DNA of 8,675 nt from Actinomycetota bacterium (GTDB lineage: Bacteria; Actinomycetota; Acidimicrobiia; Acidimicrobiales; JAFATL01). The position numbers and the translations under genes were made by a program. How positions within the stretch are numbered: position 1 is the stretch's first letter; the number at the start of each line of letters is the position of its first letter. The notes below the pieces were generated by a model that saw nothing but the letters and a program-made list of their open reading frames with translations, searched no databases and was not told the DNA's origin. Below are positions 1-5,819 of the stretch, one piece after another. Where the stretch lies: positions 1-8,675 of the forward strand of contig JAFATL010000466.1 of the NCBI GenBank assembly GCA_019243975.1, in the 5' to 3' direction.

Positions 1-597
1 CTGACCCTTGTCGTCGCCACCATCGGCATGGGGCTGCTGCTGGCCGGTCTCGAGTTCAAGATCTGGGGCGCCAGCCCCCGCATCATGCCGACGCCGTTCC
101 ACGGTGACGGGCTGACCATCGGCAGCGTCACGTTGCCGCCGGCGCGACTGCTCGCTCTCGGACTCACCGCCGCCGCCGCCGGCGCGTCGGCGTGGTTCTT
201 CCGCCGCACGACGTTCGGCCTCGCCATCCTCGCGGCCGCCCAAGACGTCGTCGGCGTGCGCCTCACCGGCATTCGCCTGCGTCACCTGTCGGCGTTCACG
301 TGGCTCACGTCGTCGGTGGTCGGGGCGGCGGCCGGCATCATCATCGCGTTGTCGCTGGGTGCGTTCGCACCGACGTTCCTCAACGGCATCATGCTCCTGG
401 GCTTCGCCGCCGCCGTGCTCGGGGGCATGACCAGCCTGCCGGGTGCGCTGGTGGGCGGCATCGTCGTCGGCATCACGCAAGCGGTCGTGTCGCACTACTG
501 GATCTCGGTCGCCGGTCTGGTCGAGACGGTGATGTTCGGCGCCATCGTTGCGGTGCTGTTGCTCCGGCCCCGTGGCCTGCTGGGGCGGTTGGCATGA
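1..597 (+). CDS. livH: Branched-chain amino acid ABC transporter permease LivH, 5'-truncated
   Basis: Inner-membrane permease of the HAAT (Liv) family, which pairs with LivM to form the channel for branched-chain amino acids or related substrates. The frame is open from the window edge, so the N-terminal third or so is missing; 198 residues remain. Visible family features are hydrophobic helices, a cytoplasmic loop with AAAQDVVGVRLTGI (the LivH 'A..GI' loop contacting the ATPase), and the late segment GFAAAVLGGMTSLPGALVGG, which matches the usual LivH GG-G-xPGAxxGG signature. It ends in RPRGLLGR, a common LivH/LivM terminus. The stop TGA overlaps the next start as ATGA, so translation is probably coupled to livMG. 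The exact substrate cannot be read from a permease fragment; the binding protein that would decide it is outside the window. Confidence 0.93.
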   Translation: MTLVVATIGMGLLLAGLEFKIWGASPRIMPTPFHGDGLTIGSVTLPPARLLALGLTAAAAGASAWFFRRTTFGLAILAAAQDVVGVRLTGIRLRHLSAFTWLTSSVVGAAAGIIIALSLGAFAPTFLNGIMLLGFAAAVLGGMTSLPGALVGGIVVGITQAVVSHYWISVAGLVETVMFGAIVAVLLLRPRGLLGRLA

Positions 598-2456
598 ACG
601 TCGTGAGGCGCGTGCCGGTGTGGTTGGTCGCGACCGTCGTGTGCGCGGCGCTGCCGCCGGTGCTCGGTCGGGCCGGGCTGTGGGGCTTCGACCAGTACCA
701 CGCTCTGATCCTCTGCTTCGGGCTCACGTACGCGCTGGCCGCGCTCCCCCTCAACCTGCTCATGGGTTACGCGGGGCAGATCTCGCTCGGGCACGCCGCG
801 TTCCTCGGCCTGGGCGCGTTCGCCAGCGGCATCATCGCGGGCCGGCTCGGGCTCCCGTTCACGCTCGGCCTGCTGGTGTCCGCAGTGGTGGGCGCCCTCG
901 CTGCGCTGGTCATCGGCCTGCCGGCCCTGCGCTTGCGCGGTCTCTACCTCGCGCTCGTCACCCTCGGCTTCGGGCTGGCGATGGCGTCGATGGTGTTCCG
1001 CCTGCGCTCGGTCACGGGCGGCTACGCGGGCCAGGCCGTGCCCCGGCCCCAGGCCGGATCGTTCGTGTTCCTGCGCAACGCCGACCTGCTGTCGATCATC
1101 GTCGTCGTCTTCGGGTTGGTGTGGGCGCTCGACCGCAACCTGCTGCGCACCAAGGTGGGCCGCGGCTTCCTGGCGTTGCGGGAGGACGAGGAGGTGGCGG
1201 CCGCCTTCGGCGTCGACGTGCCGCTGTACAAGCTCTACGCGTTCGGGCTGTACGGGGCCATCTCGTCGATCGCAGGCTCGGTGTTCGGCCACGTCGTCGG
1301 CTTCGCCCAGCAGGAGTCGTTCACGTTCGACCTGTCACTGCTGTTCGTCGTGATCGTGCTCATCGGCGGGTTGCGCTCGCGCCCGGGTGTGGCCACCGCC
1401 GCGTTTTTCTTCGGCGTCATGCCGCGCTTCTTCACGTTCCTCAAGGGCTGGGAGCTGGTCATCGCCCCCGCCATCGTCATGCTCACCCTCGTCCGCCACC
1501 CCGGCGGCCTGGGCCAGACGTTCGCCGAGGTGAAGGCGCTCCGCACGCGCGGCCGCAAGGGTCGCCGCGTGGCCGTCGAAGACGACGAATCCGATACCGC
1601 ATCGGCGTCACTCGTCCTGCCCCGCCCCGCTTTCCTGCACGAAGTTGCTGATACGGCAACTTCGAGCAGAAAAGCCGAGGGGACGGCGGCGGTGCCGCTG
1701 GAAGTGCGGGACGTCAGCGTGCGGTTCGGCGGGCTGGTTGCCGTCGACAACGCGTCGATCACGGTCGAGAGCGGGCGCATCACCGGGTTGATCGGTCCCA
1801 ACGGTGCGGGCAAGAGCACGCTGTTCAACGCCATCTCCGGGTTCGTACGGCCCACCCAAGGGCGGGTGCTGCTGCACGGTGCCGACATAACCGGGCTGCC
1901 GCCCCACCGGCGGGCCGCACTGGGCATCGGCCGCACGTTCCAGCAGATCGGCTTGGTGAAAGACCTCACCGTCACCGAGAACCTGCTGCTGGCCCAGCAC
2001 CGGCTGGCGGACTACGGCTCGATCACGGCGTTGGCCCACCTGCCCGCCGTCGGCCGCGGCGAACGAGCGCTGCGGGAGCGGGCCGCAGAGACACTGCACG
2101 CGTTGCAGTTCGAGCGCTTCGCCCAGTCGGAGCTGCGCGAGCTCTCGCACGGCCAGCAACGCATCGTCGAACTGGCCGCCGCCCTGTTGACGGCGCCCGG
2201 CGTGCTGCTGCTCGACGAGCCGTCAGCCGGCATGAGCCCGGCTGCCGCCGAGGCGCTGGCGGAGCGGTTGCTGCAGGTGCGCGACGAGCTGGGCCAGACG
2301 ATCCTGCTGATCGAGCACCACCTGCCGCTGGTGCTGGCCACGTGCACCACCGTGCACGTGATGGACGCCGGGCGCATGCTCACGTCGGGCCCGCCGACCG
2401 AGGTCGTCACCGACCCCTCCGTCGTCGCCGCCTACCTCGGGGAGCGGGTCGCATGA
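594..2456 (+). CDS. livM-livG: Fused LivM permease-LivG ATPase of a branched-chain amino acid-type ABC transporter
   Basis: A 620-residue protein combining two normally separate Liv subunits. Residues 1 to about 306 are a LivM permease, with GYAGQISLGHAAFLGLGAF, GLPALRLRGLYLALVTLGFG, and a GRGFLALREDEEVAAAFGV loop followed by YKLYAFGLYG. Residues about 307-366 are a charged, low-complexity linker (RTRGRKGRR, EDDESD). Residues 367-620 are a LivG ATPase with Walker A GPNGAGKST (401-409), signature LSHGQQ (517-522), Walker B VLLLDEP (537-543) and switch His in IEHH (about 575). All ATPase motifs look intact. The start is the ATG in the ATGA overlap with livH; the frame stays open further upstream, but that part is shadow of livH. 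It overlaps livF by ATGA. LivM-LivG fusions are known in actinobacteria. The linker carries a 47-nt hairpin sequence of lower GC. Confidence 0.95.
   Translation: MNVVRRVPVWLVATVVCAALPPVLGRAGLWGFDQYHALILCFGLTYALAALPLNLLMGYAGQISLGHAAFLGLGAFASGIIAGRLGLPFTLGLLVSAVVGALAALVIGLPALRLRGLYLALVTLGFGLAMASMVFRLRSVTGGYAGQAVPRPQAGSFVFLRNADLLSIIVVVFGLVWALDRNLLRTKVGRGFLALREDEEVAAAFGVDVPLYKLYAFGLYGAISSIAGSVFGHVVGFAQQESFTFDLSLLFVVIVLIGGLRSRPGVATAAFFFGVMPRFFTFLKGWELVIAPAIVMLTLVRHPGGLGQTFAEVKALRTRGRKGRRVAVEDDESDTASASLVLPRPAFLHEVADTATSSRKAEGTAAVPLEVRDVSVRFGGLVAVDNASITVESGRITGLIGPNGAGKSTLFNAISGFVRPTQGRVLLHGADITGLPPHRRAALGIGRTFQQIGLVKDLTVTENLLLAQHRLADYGSITALAHLPAVGRGERALRERAAETLHALQFERFAQSELRELSHGQQRIVELAAALLTAPGVLLLDEPSAGMSPAAAEALAERLLQVRDELGQTILLIEHHLPLVLATCTTVHVMDAGRMLTSGPPTEVVTDPSVVAAYLGERVA
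1629..1675. repeat. 47-nt near-perfect inverted repeat within the livMG linker
   Basis: The left arm 1629-1648 and right arm 1656-1675 are 20 nt each and pair at 18 positions; the mismatches are 1634/1670 (C-A) and 1639/1665 (A-A). The inner 9 bp (CGAAGTTGC / GCAACTTCG) are perfect around the 7-nt loop TGATACG. The element has 24 G+C of 47, well below the surrounding GC-rich coding sequence. It is read in frame as residues 346-361 of LivMG, exactly in the inter-domain linker. It may be an inserted palindromic element, a relic of an intergenic hairpin from before the fusion, or an mRNA structure between the two domains. I see no second copy in this window. Confidence 0.85.
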
Positions 2457-3280
2457 CGACGCAGTCGCTGCTGACGGTGCGGGGCCTGGAGACCGGGTTC
2501 GGCGCCAACCAGATCCTCCACGGCGTCGACCTCACCCTCGAACCGGGACGGGCGGCCGTGCTGCTCGGCCTCAACGGCGCCGGCAAGTCGGTGACGCTCA
2601 AGACCATCTCCGGCTTGCAGCCGGCGTGGGCCGGGTCGGTGGACTTCGGCGGGTGCGAGCTCGTGGGCCTCGATCCCGAGGACCGCATCCGCGCCGGGCT
2701 GGGCCACGTGCTGCAGGCCAAGTCGGTGTTCCCCGACCTCAGCGTGGCCGAGAACCTGCGCCTGGGCGGCGCCATCCTCCGCGACAAGCGGCGGTTCGCC
2801 GACAACCTGGCCCGGGTGCACGACATCTATCCGCTGCTCGCCGACCGCCGCTCGCAGCTGGCCGGCTCGATGTCCGGCGGCGAGCGGGCCATGCTGGCGG
2901 TGGCGCGTGCGCTCATGGCCGATCCCCGGCTGCTGCTCGTCGACGAGCCGTCGGCCGGCCTGTCGCCCAAGATGGTCGAGCAACTCGGCGGCACGCTGCG
3001 CAGGGTGCGCGAGGGCGGCACCGGCCTGTTGATGGTCGAGCAGAACGTGGGCTTCGGGCTGGAACTGGCCGACGACGTGTTCGTGCTCGAGAAGGGCCGC
3101 GTGGTCTACCGCGACACCGCCGACAACCTCGACCGCCCGCGCGTGGCGTCGCTGCTCGGCATCGGCGACCTGCTCGGTGCCAACGCCAGCAGCGCACCCC
3201 GCACCCGCACCGCCCGACGCGCTCCCACGCGCCGTCGAGGCGTGCCCGTCCGTGCCAAGAGAGGGAAGGCCACGGCATGA
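2453..3280 (+). CDS. livF: Branched-chain amino acid ABC transporter ATPase LivF with basic C-terminal extension
   Basis: Second cytoplasmic ATPase of the Liv complex, expected to pair with the LivG domain of the upstream fusion. In 275 residues it shows Walker A GLNGAGKS (39-46), Q-loop around Q88 (HVLQAKSVFPDLSVAENL), signature SGGE (141-144), Walker B LLLVDEP (160-166) and the typical LivF switch MVEQN, where Gln replaces the usual His. LivF proteins usually run to about 235-240 residues. Here a tail of about 35 residues rich in Arg/Lys (TRTARR, PTRRRG, RAKRGK) follows LLGIGDLL; its role is unknown and it looks disordered. The start is the ATG in the ATGA overlap with livMG, and the gene ends in an ATGA overlap with the TetR gene. 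Confidence 0.95.
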   Translation: MTTQSLLTVRGLETGFGANQILHGVDLTLEPGRAAVLLGLNGAGKSVTLKTISGLQPAWAGSVDFGGCELVGLDPEDRIRAGLGHVLQAKSVFPDLSVAENLRLGGAILRDKRRFADNLARVHDIYPLLADRRSQLAGSMSGGERAMLAVARALMADPRLLLVDEPSAGLSPKMVEQLGGTLRRVREGGTGLLMVEQNVGFGLELADDVFVLEKGRVVYRDTADNLDRPRVASLLGIGDLLGANASSAPRTRTARRAPTRRRGVPVRAKRGKATA

Positions 3281-3903
3281 CCGACGCCGCGCGCGACGAG
3301 ACCGCTACCCCGCTGCTGCCGCCCCGCGCCACCGCCGACGGCACCCACCGGCGCATCCTCGAAGCCGCGCTCGTGCGCTTCGGCGAGCGCGGCTTCCACG
3401 GCGTGTCGGTGCGCGAGATCGCCGAGGCCGCCGGCGTGCGGGCCAGCTCCGTCTACGCGCATCTCGAGTCGAAGGAGCAGCTGCTCTTCCAGCTCATGCT
3501 GATCGGCCACGAGGAGCACCACGAGATGCTGCGCATGGCATTGCTGGAGGCGGGCAGTGACCCGATCGAGCAACTCACCGAGCTGGCGCGCGCCCACGTG
3601 CGCCTGCACGGCACCTATTCGCTGCTGGCGCGCGTGGCCAACCGCGAGATGGCAGCGCTGTCGCCCGAGAGCCGGCTGCGCATTCTCGACGTGCGCCGGG
3701 CCAGCGAGCAGCTGTTCACCGACGTGATCGGGCGGGGTCTGCGCATGGGCGTCTTCCACGTCGACGACGAGTGGCTGGGCTTCGCCGCCATCGGCTCGAT
3801 GGGCCTACGCGTGGCGGAGTGGTGGTCAGACGACCTCGGCTACGACGTCGAGCAAGTCGCCGACACCTACGCCACCTTCGCGGTCAGGTTGTTGACGGGA
3901 TGA
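3277..3903 (+). CDS. TetR/AcrR-family transcriptional regulator, last gene of the liv operon
   Basis: A 208-residue one-component regulator. After about 20 variable residues comes the TetR N-terminal domain: HRRILEAALVRFGERGFHGVSVREIAEAAGVRASSVYAHLESKEQLL is read in consecutive pieces at about 24-70, with the helix-turn-helix at about 44-63. The rest is helical and should form the ligand pocket and dimer interface (LARVANREM, WLGFAAIGSMGLRVAEWW). The start ATG overlaps the livF stop (ATGA), and a purine-rich GAGAGGGAAGG precedes it as a possible ribosome site. Position suggests it is made with the transporter and may control this operon or pathway, perhaps by sensing the imported compound or its CoA ester; this is inference. 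Its 3' end is 4 nt from the convergent neighbour. Confidence 0.9.
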   Translation: MTDAARDETATPLLPPRATADGTHRRILEAALVRFGERGFHGVSVREIAEAAGVRASSVYAHLESKEQLLFQLMLIGHEEHHEMLRMALLEAGSDPIEQLTELARAHVRLHGTYSLLARVANREMAALSPESRLRILDVRRASEQLFTDVIGRGLRMGVFHVDDEWLGFAAIGSMGLRVAEWWSDDLGYDVEQVADTYATFAVRLLTG

Positions 3904-3907
3904 AACC

Positions 3908-4576
3908 CTAGACAGGCTGGGATTCGCACTCGGGGCCGGAGCCGGCCGGGTGCACCGCGAACTCGATGATGTCGACGGTCGAGCCCTGCTTGGCCGTCGT
4001 GCGGGTGAAGGGGAAGCCCTTGATCTGCGAGGGCTGGATGTTCGCCCCCACCGCGCCGTCGGGCGTGAAGGTCTCGCTCGTCCCGTCGGTGAAGTTGAGG
4101 CGCAGCGTCAGCTTGTCGACGACCAACGTGCGGTCGGTGCCGTTGGTGACGTCGCCCTCACCCGACGACTTCCACGTGCCGGCGGTGTCGCCCGGCTTCA
4201 CCGAGTTCGACGCCTGCGCGCTGGCCGTGCCGGTGCCGCACGACCGCGCCGGGGGCCGGGTGGTCGTGGTGGTGGCGGCCTTGACCGTGGTGGCGGTGGC
4301 GACGGCGACCGTGGTGGTCGTGTCCGCCGGTGCCGTGGTCGTCGTCGCGGCGGCGGCGGGCGCGGTGGTGGTCGTCTCGTCCGGGGCGGTGATCTGCGAG
4401 CCGAGGACGCCCGGCTTCACCGTGGTCGTGACACCCGAGGCGGCGGTGTTCTTCTTGTTGTCGTCCCTGGTGGCGTGGCCGATCTCGAACGCCACGCCCG
4501 CCAGCAGCAGCGCGGCGGCGATGACGCCCAGCACCCGAATCGGGTCGAAGACGGCCGAAGTACGACGTTGTGACAT
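3908..4576 (-). CDS. Hypothetical membrane-anchored protein with Thr-rich stalk and extracytoplasmic C-terminal domain
   Basis: Not recognised as a named family. The 222 residues read as a short basic cytoplasmic start (MSQRRTS), one hydrophobic segment at about 14-32 (VLGVIAAALLLAGVAF), a Thr/Ala/Val-rich low-complexity stalk at about 45-108 with several TTTT runs, and a compact C-terminal domain at about 110-222. C113 and C217 bracket that domain and could form a disulfide outside the cell. Segments such as LVVDKLTLRLNFTDGTSETFTPDG alternate like beta strands, suggesting a small beta-sandwich; this is inference. No catalytic motif is evident. The ATG start is supported by GGGGAGG at 4586-4592, 9 nt upstream. 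It converges on the TetR gene with a 4-nt gap. A surface or cell-wall-spanning role is plausible but unproven. Confidence 0.82.
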   Translation of the reverse strand: MSQRRTSAVFDPIRVLGVIAAALLLAGVAFEIGHATRDDNKKNTAASGVTTTVKPGVLGSQITAPDETTTTAPAAAATTTTAPADTTTTVAVATATTVKAATTTTTRPPARSCGTGTASAQASNSVKPGDTAGTWKSSGEGDVTNGTDRTLVVDKLTLRLNFTDGTSETFTPDGAVGANIQPSQIKGFPFTRTTAKQGSTVDIIEFAVHPAGSGPECESQPV

Positions 4577-4585
4577 GTGTAGAAG

Positions 4586-4592
4586 CCTCCCC
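4586..4592 (-). promoter_or_regulatory. Strong Shine-Dalgarno site of the Thr-rich membrane protein gene
   Basis: GGGGAGG on the minus strand, 9 nt before the ATG at 4576, fixes that start. It is the clearest ribosome-binding site in the window; several other genes here use overlapping or apparently leaderless starts. It overlaps the right arm of a long-range inverted repeat, which could mask it in a read-through transcript. Confidence 0.7.
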
Positions 4593-4618
4593 GCCGGTGT
4601 TCCCAGCTGTGCCCACCC

Positions 4619-4624
4619 AGCGTA
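4619..4624 (-). promoter_or_regulatory. Possible -10 element (TACGCT) for the Thr-rich membrane protein gene
   Basis: On the minus strand TACGCT fits the actinobacterial TAnnnT -10 pattern. It would place a transcript start near 4612, giving a leader of about 36 nt containing the GGGGAGG site. I find no convincing -35 hexamer 16-18 nt upstream. The call rests on the hexamer and its position only. Confidence 0.35.
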
Positions 4625-4695
4625 TTCGACCCGCCCGAGGGCGAGTCCTGCCGGGCCGGGGGACGGACTGAGGCTTCGCTACGGCGCCGGGGCCG

Positions 4696-5259
4696 TTAGT
4701 GGCGGTGCCGAATGCCGCTCAGGACCAGGGCGCAGTCCAGGCAGAGGGGAGCCACGTGGGCGCCGGGCCGGAGCACGAAGTCATCGCAGAACGACTCGTG
4801 GCACTTGCGGCAGACCGCCTCGGCTGGATGGTTCCCGTGCTTGGCGCACCAAGAGGCCCCCTCCACCACCTCGGGCTGGTCGTGGGTGAGGTCGACGAGG
4901 GGCTCGGGCCTCCGCAGGTCGACGACGTCGTCGAGCAACTGCTGTTGCCTGTTGCGCACGCCCCGACCGCGAGGCTTGTCGGCCCGCCACGAGCGCAGGC
5001 CCTCCATGACCGCGTGGTCCCACTCGCTGAGGCGGTGCACGGTCGACTCGACGCCGGCCGCCAGGCGGTGGGCACGGTCGGGCTCGTCTTCAGGCTCCTC
5101 CGTGATGGTGTTGCGCAGCCGCGTGAGGTCGATCTCGACGTCGGCGTGGGTCTGCTCGAGGAACTCCTCCCCCTGCTCCCGCCACAGCTCCGCAACCCGG
5201 GTTGCCATCGACCCCACGGGGGTCACGACCTTCACCGCCTGCTCGCGCTCACTCTCCAT
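4696..5259 (-). CDS. Hypothetical protein with C-terminal B-box-like zinc-binding cluster
   Basis: A 187-residue soluble protein with no predicted membrane segment. Residues 1-135 are charged and helical (AELWREQGEEFLEQ, RLAAGVESTVHRLSEW) and match no family I know. The C-terminus has C138-x2-H141, C150-x2-C153, C158 and C173-x2-C176, with H144 and H168 nearby. This resembles the C-x2-H / C-x2-C / C-x2-C / C-x2-C cluster of B-box-type zinc fingers, such as the one before some actinobacterial rhomboid proteases, but the second Cys of the third pair is missing (CDDF). Asp or His may replace it. I chose ATG 5259 because TATTCG lies exactly 6 nt upstream, similar to the zur and znuA starts; in-frame ATGs at 5295 and 5325 would add 12 or 22 residues. 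It is divergent from the zur-like gene. Function unknown. Confidence 0.75.
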   Translation of the reverse strand: MESEREQAVKVVTPVGSMATRVAELWREQGEEFLEQTHADVEIDLTRLRNTITEEPEDEPDRAHRLAAGVESTVHRLSEWDHAVMEGLRSWRADKPRGRGVRNRQQQLLDDVVDLRRPEPLVDLTHDQPEVVEGASWCAKHGNHPAEAVCRKCHESFCDDFVLRPGAHVAPLCLDCALVLSGIRHRH

Positions 5260-5265
5260 GGCCCA

Positions 5266-5271
5266 CGAATA
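5266..5271 (-). promoter_or_regulatory. Possible leaderless -10 element (TATTCG) of the zinc-cluster protein gene
   Basis: TATTCG sits 6 nt before the ATG at 5259, the same spacing as TAGCCT before zur and TAGAGT before znuA. It departs from TAnnnT at the last base, so it is weaker than those two. It favours the internal start over 5295 and 5325, neither of which has such an element. Confidence 0.35.
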
Positions 5272-5293
5272 GACCACGGGACGCGTGTCGGCC

Positions 5294-5311
5294 ATGGCCC
5301 GTCCGGGCCAT
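5294..5311. promoter_or_regulatory. 18-bp palindrome in the divergent region, candidate operator
   Basis: ATGGCCCG (5294-5301) and CGGGCCAT (5304-5311) are perfect inverted arms around TC. The site lies between the 5259 start of the zinc-cluster gene and the zur-like gene, centred about 65 bp upstream of the zur ATG. The two-fold symmetry suits a dimeric regulator. It is GC-rich, unlike the AT-rich Zur/Fur boxes I know. If the minus-strand gene really starts at 5325, the palindrome is coding and less likely to be an operator. Confidence 0.4.
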
Positions 5312-5354
5312 TCGCGGCGGACCATTGGTGCGGATCGGGCGAGACGTCGGTCGG

Positions 5355-5360
5355 TAGCCT
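5355..5360 (+). promoter_or_regulatory. Leaderless -10 element (TAGCCT) of the zur-like gene
   Basis: TAGCCT fits TAnnnT and ends 6 nt before the ATG at 5367, so transcription would begin at or beside the A of the start codon. GCGGGG fills the gap and is too close to the ATG to serve as a normal Shine-Dalgarno site. No clear -35 hexamer is present. This matches the leaderless mRNA architecture common in actinobacteria. Confidence 0.6.
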
Positions 5361-5366
5361 GCGGGG

Positions 5367-5819
5367 ATGCCCGAGTCGGTCGACGACCTCCTCGACGCCC
5401 TGCGAGCAGCGGGCGGCCGGGTCACCGCCCCCCGGCGGGCGGTGGTGGGCGCGTTGGTCGACGCCAAGGGCCACGTCACCGCCGAGGAGCTGACCGCGCT
5501 CGTGCGCGACAAGCATCCCGACGTGGCCGAGTCGACCGTCTACCGCATCCTCGACGAGCTCGAGCGGTTGGAGCTCGTCGTGCACGTGCACCTGGGCCAC
5601 GGTCCGGCGTCGTACCACCTGGCCCAGACGCCGCACGCCCACCTGGTGTGCACGACGTGCAACCGCGTGGTCGAGATCCCCATCGCCCGGTTCGCCCGCC
5701 TCACCCGCCAGCTCGAGACCGACCACGGCTTCGTGCCCGACTACGCGCACTTCGCCATCGTGGGCCGGTGCGAGGCGTGCCGCGAACCGGCGCGCCGGCC
5801 GCGCCGCCAGCCCCGTTAA
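5367..5819 (+). CDS. zur: Fur-family metal-responsive regulator, probably Zur
   Basis: A 150-residue Fur superfamily repressor, normally a metal-loaded dimer that binds operators of metal-uptake genes. The N-terminal winged helix includes VTAPRRAVVGALVDAKGHVTAEEL in its first helices and ESTVYRILDELERLELV as the recognition region (about 55-71). Two CxxC pairs, C95-x2-C98 and C135-x2-C138, form the structural zinc site. H90 and H92 (HAHLVC), E103 and H120 are candidate regulatory-site ligands. The Cys that helps form the sensor site in mycobacterial Zur appears absent here; H84 or other His may substitute. Adjacency to a znuACB-type operon argues for Zur, but Fur or Mur cannot be excluded. 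It has its own leaderless-type promoter and converges on znuB with overlapping stop codons. The last dozen residues are a basic tail (RRPRRQPR). Confidence 0.88.
   Translation: MPESVDDLLDALRAAGGRVTAPRRAVVGALVDAKGHVTAEELTALVRDKHPDVAESTVYRILDELERLELVVHVHLGHGPASYHLAQTPHAHLVCTTCNRVVEIPIARFARLTRQLETDHGFVPDYAHFAIVGRCEACREPARRPRRQPR

Larger units (their letters stand above)
4582..4677. repeat. Long-range inverted repeat, GAAGCCTC / GAGGCTTC
   Basis: Perfect 8-bp arms at 4582-4589 and 4670-4677, 80 nt apart, span the whole gap between the two minus-strand genes. In a minus-strand read-through RNA the far arm could pair with the arm overlapping the GGGGAGG ribosome site. A small palindrome (CGCCC-GA-GGGCG, within 4632-4643) lies between the arms. 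Otherwise this 119-nt gap holds only the possible -10 element and a weak GC hairpin at 4681-4696. Chance occurrence is possible in GC-rich DNA. Confidence 0.5.

Noticed and set aside
192..593. Upstream extension of the livMG frame to a GTG inside livH
   Set aside because: That stretch encodes Arg/His-rich nonsense while livH in the overlapping frame has clear permease motifs; the ATGA-coupled ATG at 594 is the natural start.
495..1292. Minus-strand open frame opposite livM
   Set aside because: Low-complexity Arg/Glu/Gln/His composition typical of an antisense shadow; the plus strand encodes clear LivM motifs.
1629..1675. Hairpin as terminal repeats of an insertion sequence or as a Rho-independent terminator
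   Set aside because: No transposase or target duplication is present, the reading frame continues through it into an intact ATPase domain, and there is no T-tract.
4240..4440. Repetitive GGTGGTCGTGGTGG-like stretch, considered as a tandem or CRISPR-like repeat
   Set aside because: It is simply the coding sequence of the Thr-rich stalk (ACC/ACG codons on the minus strand); there are no regular spacers or fixed repeat units.
4681..4696. ACGGC-N6-GCCGT hairpin at the end of the zinc-cluster gene as a terminator
   Set aside because: The stem is only 5 bp, with no following T-run on the minus strand, and it overlaps the stop codon; too weak to call.
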